Shown piece after piece: positions 7,058 through 13,730 of a DNA stretch of 13,730 nt. The first letter of the stretch is position 1. Each line of letters starts with the position of its first letter. The stretch spans positions 1-13,730 of the forward strand of contig JADFRB010000010.1 in assembly GCA_022561525.1 (NCBI GenBank), written 5' to 3'. This DNA comes from Nitrospinota bacterium. Lineage in GTDB: Bacteria; Nitrospirota; Nitrospiria; Nitrospirales; UBA8639. The notes beneath the pieces were generated by a model. The model did no database searches. It was not told the origin of the DNA and saw only the letters and a list, made by a program, of their open reading frames with translations. A program made the position numbers and the translations under genes.

Positions 7058-8665
7058 GTGCCTCCCTACGACATCCAAATACAAAACGACGTCCGTGCTC
7101 AGGCGAAAAAGCGCCGCACGTTTGCCATTATCAGTCACCCGGATGCCGGGAAGACCACGGTCACGGAAAAACTGTTGCTGTATTCCGGTATGGTCCGTAC
7201 CGCCGGCATGGTCGGGAGCCGGAAAAGCCACACGACCGCCACATCCGATTGGATGGGCATGGAGCAAGAACGCGGCATTTCCATTACGGCCTCGGCCATG
7301 CAGTTCAAATACAAAGATGCCGTGATCAATGTACTGGACACCCCGGGCCACCAGGATTTTTGCGAAGACACCTATCGCACCCTCACCGCGGCGGATAGCG
7401 CTATCATGGTCATCGATGCCGCCAAGGGTGTTGAAACCCAGACGCGAAAATTGTTCGAAGTCTGCCGCCTCAGAAAAATCCCGGTCCTGACCCTCATCAA
7501 CAAAATGGATCTTCCTGGCCGTGCCCCTCTCGACCTCATGGCCGAGGTCGAAGAGGTCTTGGGCATTCATGCGAGTGCCATGAACTGGCCGGTTGGTTCA
7601 GGTCAGCAGTTTGTCGGCGTGGTCGATCGCGCCACGAAACAGGTCTCCCTCTTTAAAAAAATGGCCGCTGGCGGAGCCGCTAAAGCGAGCCGAACGGAAA
7701 TTTCGCTAGATAGCTCGGAAGCAACTTCGCGTATTGAGGAAGAACTGCTCACGCAAGTCCATCATGACTTGGAGCTTCTGGAAATCGCCGGAAATCCATT
7801 TTCCCAAGAAGAGTTTTTGCGGGGAGAAGTCACCCCGGTCTTTTTTGCCTCGGCCCTCACCAACTTCGGGATTGAAAACTTTTTTGATGCGTTTGTAGAC
7901 TTGGCGCCTTCAGCCATGCCGCGCGCCGCGGATCAACCCGATGGCGAGGAAATCGTCGTTGACCCGATCGACACACCGTTTAGCGCCTATGTGTTCAAGC
8001 TCCAAGCGAACATGAACCCACGTCACCGCGACAGCACCGCGTTTCTTCGAGTCTGCTCCGGACGATTTGAACGCGACATGGTCGTGAAACACCACCGGTT
8101 AGGCCGCGAAGTGCGCCTTTCTCGACCACACAGTCTCGTGGCCAAGGAACGAACCACGGTGGACATGGCGTATCCCGGCGATATCCTCGGGATTATCAAT
8201 CCGGGACAGTTCGCCATTGGGGACACCATTTCACTGCAAGAAGAGTTCAATTACAAACCCCTTCCACAATTTCAAGCCGAAGTATTTGCCCGGATTCATC
8301 CGACCGATGTGGGGAAGCGCAAGGCCTTTGATAAAGGCATGGTCCAGATGGCGGCTGAAGGAACGGTCCAGATTATGAAAAGCCTGGATGAATTGGAATT
8401 CTTTGTCGCTGCGGTCGGTCGCCTGCAATTTGATGTGCTTCAATATCGCCTTCGGAATGAATACCGAGTGGAAACGAGATTGGAAACGCTGTCTTTTGAG
8501 TGCAGCTCCTGGCTGGTGGGAGACGTCAACACCTTTCGTGCTCCGTCAGATGCGATGGTGGTGAAAGATCAACAGGATCGTCCCGTCGTTCTCTTCCGCT
8601 CCCCCTGGTCAAAAAACTTTGCCAAAGAACGAAATCCCGATCATGATCTTCTTGAAATGGGTTAG
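7058..8665 (+). CDS. prfC: Peptide chain release factor 3 (RF3), translational GTPase
   Basis: A 535-residue GTPase that recycles RF1 and RF2 from the ribosome after peptide release. E. coli RF3 is 529 residues, so this is full length. The GTPase motifs are intact: G1 SHPDAGKT (residues 26-33), G2 region ERGISIT (71-77), G3 DTPGH (94-98) and G4 NKMD (148-151). The SHPDAGKT P-loop and the region RTAGMVGSRKSHTTATSDWM separate RF3 from EF-G, LepA and TypA. Domains II and III follow, with the RF3-like AFDKGMVQMAAEGTVQ and VGRLQFDVLQYRL segments. The start is GTG at 7058; no in-frame ATG gives a complete N-terminus. A weak AAGGA lies 12 nt upstream. It stands alone between two unrelated transcription units. 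Confidence 0.96.
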   Translation: MPPYDIQIQNDVRAQAKKRRTFAIISHPDAGKTTVTEKLLLYSGMVRTAGMVGSRKSHTTATSDWMGMEQERGISITASAMQFKYKDAVINVLDTPGHQDFCEDTYRTLTAADSAIMVIDAAKGVETQTRKLFEVCRLRKIPVLTLINKMDLPGRAPLDLMAEVEEVLGIHASAMNWPVGSGQQFVGVVDRATKQVSLFKKMAAGGAAKASRTEISLDSSEATSRIEEELLTQVHHDLELLEIAGNPFSQEEFLRGEVTPVFFASALTNFGIENFFDAFVDLAPSAMPRAADQPDGEEIVVDPIDTPFSAYVFKLQANMNPRHRDSTAFLRVCSGRFERDMVVKHHRLGREVRLSRPHSLVAKERTTVDMAYPGDILGIINPGQFAIGDTISLQEEFNYKPLPQFQAEVFARIHPTDVGKRKAFDKGMVQMAAEGTVQIMKSLDELEFFVAAVGRLQFDVLQYRLRNEYRVETRLETLSFECSSWLVGDVNTFRAPSDAMVVKDQQDRPVVLFRSPWSKNFAKERNPDHDLLEMG

Positions 8666-8764
8666 CTGCTCTGTCAACGTTCAGTTCTTCTTGTGGGAAC
8701 CCTAAGTCCTACCCGTTACCCAATATCCACTGCCCCTTTTTCGAACGACGTTGTGTATTTCTCG

Positions 8765-8800
8765 TGATACAATGACCGTATGAAAACCTAAATTTTCATA
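8765..8800 (+). promoter_or_regulatory. Extended -10 promoter and 8-bp inverted repeat ahead of sdhA
   Basis: TG-A-TACAAT (8765-8773) is an extended -10 element that differs from the consensus by one base. No good -35 lies at the right distance, which is tolerable for this promoter type. Immediately downstream is a perfect inverted repeat, TATGAAAA (8779-8786), 6-nt loop, TTTTCATA (8793-8800), at or just after the expected transcription start. It is a candidate operator or 5'-end mRNA hairpin for the succinate dehydrogenase operon, whose first codon is about 75 nt further on. The remaining gap (8666-8876) shows no gene. Confidence 0.45.
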
Positions 8801-8876
8801 AGGTAGATTTTTTGGCGCTCAATTCTTACATTCTTGGTACTCAAATTATCAGGGTTCCCTCTGCTGGCTTACCCTT

Positions 8877-10592
8877 ATGACCACCGCATACACATTTGAC
8901 ATTCTGGTTCTTGGTGCCGGATTGGCGGGCATGCGGGCGGCGTTAGCCGCGCATGAAGGTGGGGCCAAGGTCGCGATCCTCACGAAGGTCCATCCCGTTC
9001 GGAGTCATTCCAATGCGGCCCAAGGCGGCATCAATGCCGCGCTCACGGATCGTGGTGATACCTGGGAGGATCATGCATTTGATACGGTCAAAGGGAGCGA
9101 TTTTTTAGGCGACCAGGATGCTATTGAAATTCTGGCAGAAGAAGCGGGGCAGGATATTCTAGCCCTGGAACATATGGGAGTCATTTTTAATCGAAACGAT
9201 GAAGGCCGATTGGGCACGCGACGGTTTGGTGGGCAAAAACGAGCACGGACGTTTTTTGTCTCGGATTTTACCGGGCAAGCCATACTCCATGTATTGTATG
9301 AACAAATCCTCAAAGCCAATCTCCCAGTGTTTGAAGAATGGTTTGCAACATCCGTTGTCCGCGATGATGATGGCCGATGCGCAGGAGTGGTCGCCTTTGA
9401 AATCCGATCAGGCCAGTTTGCCTTTGTCAAAGCCAAGGTGGTCATCATTGCGGCAGGGGGATTAGGGCGTGTGTTTGAGCCAAGTACGAATGCCATGATT
9501 TGTACAGGCGATGGCATGGCCATTGCCTATCGTGCCGGGACCCCCCTGATGGATATGGAGATGGTGCAGTATCACCCGACGACATTGAAGGGGAAGGGGC
9601 TCCTGATCACTGAGGCGGCACGGGGAGAAGGAGCCTATCTTATCAATAAGGACGGCGAGCGATTCATGGAACAGTATGCCCCTAACATGATGGAGTTGGC
9701 ATCGCGGGATGTCATATCGCGGGCGGAACAAATTGAAATTAATGAAGGGCGGGGGATCAATGGATGTGTATTATTGGACTGTCGCCATTTGGGCAAACGG
9801 CTCATTCAAGAACGGCTTGGGCAAATATTTGAGGAAGCCAAAACCTTCGCGAATATTGATTTGACCGAAGAGCCCATTCCAATTCGACCCGGAATGCACT
9901 ACAGCATGGGCGGGATCAAAACCGATGTAGACGGTCGCTGTTGGGATCCACAGGGCGGCTGGAAGGGTGTCCCGGGCTTATTCGCGGCGGGTGAAACCGC
10001 TTGCTTGAGTTTACACGGTGGAAATCGACTGGGCGCGAACTCTCTTTTGGATACGGTCGTGTTTGGGCGACGCACCGGATCATGTGCCGCAGCCTATGCC
10101 CAGTCGGTAGAAGAGCCGCGAGTGAACAATTCTGTTTCAGATAAAGATCACAACATGGTGCAGGAATTCTTGAAACGCAAGGCGCATACCGATACCGTTG
10201 CAGCCATTCGTCTTGATCTTGGGGTAACGATGAATAAACATTTAGGGGTCTTTCGCGATGAGGAAGGCATGGAGGAAGTCCAGGGCCTGTTGCCGGTATT
10301 CCGAGATCGGTGGAATCGGGTAGCCATCCAGGATAAAGGCCGGGTGTTTAACACGAGCCTGGTGCAAGCGTTGGAGTTAGGGATGATGTTGGATTGTGCC
10401 CAGACCATTGTCCGTGGCGCGATGATACGGACGGAAAGCCGAGGTGCGCATTTTCGTACCGACTGTATTCAACGGGATGATGAGAATTGGCTTAAGCATA
10501 TTTTGATGTATCATAATCCTGAAGGGTCACCTCGGGTGGATTATCTCCCCGTTCGGATTACGCAATGGAAGCCCCAAGTCCGAGTTTACTAA
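8877..10592 (+). CDS. sdhA: Succinate dehydrogenase / fumarate reductase flavoprotein subunit
   Basis: A 571-residue FAD subunit that interconverts succinate and fumarate, passing electrons to SdhB. The dinucleotide-binding motif GAGLAG is at residues 13-18. RSHSNAAQGGI contains His44, the expected covalent FAD attachment site. Catalytic residues by alignment with E. coli SdhA are present: His233 (YHPT), Thr245/Glu246 (TEAARGEG), the proton-shuttle Arg277 (SRDVISR), His341 (MHYSMGGI) and Arg384 (GGNRLGANSLLD). Sequence alone does not show direction, but the covalent His is compatible with either. The ATG at 8877 is chosen because TYTFDILVLGAG-type N-termini start this close to the FAD fold; no clear Shine-Dalgarno sequence precedes it. 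Its stop overlaps the sdhB start as TAATG, implying coupled translation. Confidence 0.96.
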   Translation: MTTAYTFDILVLGAGLAGMRAALAAHEGGAKVAILTKVHPVRSHSNAAQGGINAALTDRGDTWEDHAFDTVKGSDFLGDQDAIEILAEEAGQDILALEHMGVIFNRNDEGRLGTRRFGGQKRARTFFVSDFTGQAILHVLYEQILKANLPVFEEWFATSVVRDDDGRCAGVVAFEIRSGQFAFVKAKVVIIAAGGLGRVFEPSTNAMICTGDGMAIAYRAGTPLMDMEMVQYHPTTLKGKGLLITEAARGEGAYLINKDGERFMEQYAPNMMELASRDVISRAEQIEINEGRGINGCVLLDCRHLGKRLIQERLGQIFEEAKTFANIDLTEEPIPIRPGMHYSMGGIKTDVDGRCWDPQGGWKGVPGLFAAGETACLSLHGGNRLGANSLLDTVVFGRRTGSCAAAYAQSVEEPRVNNSVSDKDHNMVQEFLKRKAHTDTVAAIRLDLGVTMNKHLGVFRDEEGMEEVQGLLPVFRDRWNRVAIQDKGRVFNTSLVQALELGMMLDCAQTIVRGAMIRTESRGAHFRTDCIQRDDENWLKHILMYHNPEGSPRVDYLPVRITQWKPQVRVY

Positions 10593-11551
10593 TGCCTACC
10601 ACCTTTCGCATAAAACGGTTCAATCCGGAATCGGAATCACCCCAACCGTATTTCCAAGAGTATGAATTAGAGACCGAGCAATCGGATACCGTACTCGATG
10701 CGCTCATTAAGATTCGGGAATCCGTTGATGAGTCCTTGGCCCTTCGGTGTTCCTGTCGTGGGGCGATTTGCGGCTCGTGTGGCATGCGTATTAACGGACA
10801 TGCCACCTTGGCTTGTAAAACGAAAGTGGTTTCTCTGGAATCTCCGGATGGAACGGTCCAAGTGGAGCCCATGAATAATATGCCCGTGATCAAAGATTTG
10901 GTGACGGATATGGGTGGATTTTGGGACAAAATCCGGCAAGTGCAGCCTTGGCTACAACCGGCAGGACCTAAGCCCGATGCTGAGTACATTGCCTCCCCGG
11001 AATCCATGAAACATTTGACGGGAGTTATGGGGTGCATCATGTGCGGGGCCTGTGTGTCGGATTGTGCCGCGTTAGAAGTCGATCACCAATTCATTGGGCC
11101 TGCGGCGTTAGCCAAGGCCTATCGGTTTGTGGCTGACCCTCGAGATGGGGCGAGCGACTCAAGATTATTGGCCCTGAATACCCCAGGCGGCATGTGGGAT
11201 TGCACGCGCTGCATGGAGTGTATCGAAGTCTGTCCCAAGGAAGTGGGCGCCATGGATCGTATCATGGATCTTCGTGCCAAAGGCATTGACCATGGCATTC
11301 CGTCCACCTGTGGTTCCCGCCATGCCGAAGTGTTTGCTGATCTCATTGAACACAAAGGCCGGCTGGATGAGCCCTTGTTAGCCATGCGGACGTTTGGATT
11401 AAAGAACATTGGGCAAATGCTTTCATTTCTACCAATGACGCTCCGAGCCTTGGTTCGAGGAAAACTCCCAAGGTCTGGTCCATTGCATCGCGCGATTCCA
11501 GGGATTGACCGGATCCGCAGACTCTTTCGCCACACGAGGAACCTCCCATGA
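10592..11551 (+). CDS. sdhB: Succinate dehydrogenase / fumarate reductase iron-sulfur subunit, type E with two tetra-Cys sites and HdrC-like tail
   Basis: A 319-residue electron-transfer subunit. The [2Fe-2S] ligands are Cys55, Cys60, Cys63 and Cys75. The ferredoxin-like half has two full four-Cys motifs: CIMCGACVSDC (Cys148, 151, 154, 158) and CTRCMECIEVCP (Cys204, 207, 210, 214). Classical SdhB/FrdB lack the Cys at 207 and hold a [3Fe-4S] centre, so a second [4Fe-4S] centre is predicted here, as known for archaeal and other type E enzymes. The protein is about 70-80 residues longer than classical SdhB. Its tail (about residues 265-315: LPMTLRALVRGKLP, then HRAIPGIDRIRRLF) resembles HdrC-type extensions and probably docks the next subunit. 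The start at 10592 is chosen over the ATG at 10565 because it gives a standard SdhB N-terminus and a TAATG overlap. Confidence 0.94.
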   Translation: MPTTFRIKRFNPESESPQPYFQEYELETEQSDTVLDALIKIRESVDESLALRCSCRGAICGSCGMRINGHATLACKTKVVSLESPDGTVQVEPMNNMPVIKDLVTDMGGFWDKIRQVQPWLQPAGPKPDAEYIASPESMKHLTGVMGCIMCGACVSDCAALEVDHQFIGPAALAKAYRFVADPRDGASDSRLLALNTPGGMWDCTRCMECIEVCPKEVGAMDRIMDLRAKGIDHGIPSTCGSRHAEVFADLIEHKGRLDEPLLAMRTFGLKNIGQMLSFLPMTLRALVRGKLPRSGPLHRAIPGIDRIRRLFRHTRNLP

Positions 11552-12432
11552 AATATGCGTTCTTTCCAGGGTGTGTCTCTAAAGGGGGATGCCCCGAGTT
11601 ATACCAATCGGTAATGCAGGTCTACCCACAGCTGGGCATTGAGCTGGAAGAGATGACCACAGCTTCATGTACCGGTGCTGGGGTGTTGCAAGAAAAAGAT
11701 CTTCGGTTGGGAGATATTCTCAATGCCCATACCTTGGCCTTAGCCGAACAACAAGGTCTGCCCATCATGACGATTTGTAGTACCTGCCAGGGCGTGATGA
11801 GTCAGGCCAATCATCGGCTCAAGTCCAATCCCGAGTATTTGGCTGAGATCAACAGGGTATTGGCCGAAGAAGGTATTACCTACCGCGGTACCACAAGGGT
11901 CAAGCATTTTATTTGGATTCTCTTGGAAGATATTGGGGAAGAAACAATTCTCCAGCATGTGAAGCGCCCGCTCACAGGGTTGCGAGCGGCCCCGTTTTAT
12001 GGATGTTATTTGCAGCGTCCACGTGAAGCACTTGGATTTGACGAAACGCCATCTCGGGCTAAATCCCTAGAAACCGTGATTGATTTGTTGGGTGCCGAGG
12101 TGGTCGATTTCCCCGGGAAAACTCGCTGTTGTGGGTTGCCCCTTCTGACGATCAACCAACCGAATTCGTTAAAAATGGTGGCTCATCATACCTCGGATGC
12201 CAAGGAGTATGGGGCTGATCTTATGGTCACGCCCTGCCCCTTGTGTCATTTGAATTTGGATGGTCTGCAATCCAAGGCTGCCAAACAGAATGGCATGGAG
12301 ATTGATCTTCCAATATTGCACTTGCCGCAATTATTAGGGTTGGCCATGGGTTTGGAACCAAAAGGCTTAGGATTGAGTCGGAACTTGGTGGCGACGGAAT
12401 CGGTGCTAGAAAAAATTGGCATTCGTGTCTAG
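11548..12432 (+). CDS. sdhE: HdrB-like CCG-domain subunit of type E succinate:quinone oxidoreductase (SdhE-type)
   Basis: A 294-residue protein related to heterodisulfide reductase subunit B. It has two cysteine-rich CCG modules. Module 1 is Cys9, Cys41-Thr42, Cys77-S-T-Cys80; it lacks the second Cys of the CC pair. Module 2 is complete: Cys153, Cys194-Cys195, Cys230-P-L-Cys233. No transmembrane helix is evident, so membrane attachment would be peripheral. In type E enzymes this subunit replaces the SdhC/SdhD anchors and passes electrons to quinone through its iron-sulfur site. It overlaps sdhB as ATGA and has the clearest Shine-Dalgarno sequence in the window (GAGGA, 11536-11540, 7 nt before ATG). 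The name SdhE here is the CCG subunit, not the unrelated FAD-assembly factor. Stand-alone HdrB is excluded by context. Confidence 0.9.
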   Translation: MKYAFFPGCVSKGGCPELYQSVMQVYPQLGIELEEMTTASCTGAGVLQEKDLRLGDILNAHTLALAEQQGLPIMTICSTCQGVMSQANHRLKSNPEYLAEINRVLAEEGITYRGTTRVKHFIWILLEDIGEETILQHVKRPLTGLRAAPFYGCYLQRPREALGFDETPSRAKSLETVIDLLGAEVVDFPGKTRCCGLPLLTINQPNSLKMVAHHTSDAKEYGADLMVTPCPLCHLNLDGLQSKAAKQNGMEIDLPILHLPQLLGLAMGLEPKGLGLSRNLVATESVLEKIGIRV

Positions 12433-12446
12433 GAGCCTGTCCGAGA

Positions 12447-13730
<1,284 letters not shown>

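Noticed and set aside
6953..7570. - strand frame of 205 codons overlapping the start of prfC
   Set aside because: It is antisense to the conserved RF3 GTPase domain, and its translation shows no family features; it is a shadow frame.
8695..8859. GGGAACCC (8695-8702) and GGGTTCCC (8852-8859) as a large inverted repeat around the sdh promoter
   Set aside because: The arms are only 8 bp and 149 bp apart with no supporting inner pairing, so a chance match is likely.
10565..10591. Upstream ATG for sdhB
   Set aside because: It would add nine residues (MEAPSPSLL) not typical of SdhB and deepen the overlap with sdhA. The ATG at 10592 gives a standard N-terminus and a TAATG coupling signal.
11548..12432. 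Methanogen-type CoB-CoM heterodisulfide reductase or glycolate oxidase GlcF-like function for the third subunit
   Set aside because: CCG domains occur in those enzymes, but the ATGA overlap with an SdhB that has a type E cysteine pattern points to complex II. No hdrA, mvh or glcD/glcE gene is present.

Overview
The window reads as a genomic or metagenomic contig from a Gram-negative bacterium. An outer-membrane efflux protein, an RND pump and a lipoprotein adaptor imply two membranes. The best taxonomic guess is a Nitrospira-like member of the Nitrospirota. This rests on an unusual three-subunit complex II and on a 156-bp palindromic element that resembles, from memory, a repeat family scattered through Nitrospira genomes. 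It is an inference and could not be tested here.

Region 1 (1-6693) is a drug-efflux operon on the + strand: a TetR-family regulator, a lipoprotein periplasmic adaptor, a 1087-residue RND pump and a TolC-like outer-membrane channel. Gaps between genes are 2-24 nt. The first 272 bases hold a 16-bp tandem duplication, a 9-bp inverted repeat overlapping a plausible promoter (a good operator candidate for the regulator), and possibly the ribosome binding site of a divergent gene that begins at the window edge.

Region 2 (6694-8665) starts with the long palindromic element directly abutting the stop codon of the channel gene. After it come a degenerate REP-like hairpin and prfC, which encodes peptide-chain release factor 3.

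Region 3 (8666-12432) is the most interesting part. A promoter-bearing gap leads into three translationally overlapping genes for a non-classical (type E) succinate:quinone oxidoreductase or fumarate reductase. The flavoprotein SdhA has all catalytic residues. The iron-sulfur subunit SdhB carries an extra cysteine that should turn the usual [3Fe-4S] centre into a second [4Fe-4S] centre, and it has an HdrC-like C-terminal extension. SdhE is a heterodisulfide-reductase-B-like CCG-domain protein that replaces the haem-bearing membrane anchors. No SdhC, SdhD or SdhF gene is seen.

Region 4 (12447-13730) is a patchwork on the - strand made of three incomplete coding fragments: the C-terminal part of a CBS-domain protein, the C-terminal third of an NAD-dependent DNA ligase (ligA), and an internal piece of a thiolase of the lipid-transfer type. 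The fragments meet at very short stretches that make sense in both neighbours (PVIDEN at about 12717-12734; gcaagcc at about 13361-13368). None has its own start where expected. This looks like an assembly or library chimera, or less likely a genuine microhomology rearrangement, and it should not be trusted as a gene neighbourhood.
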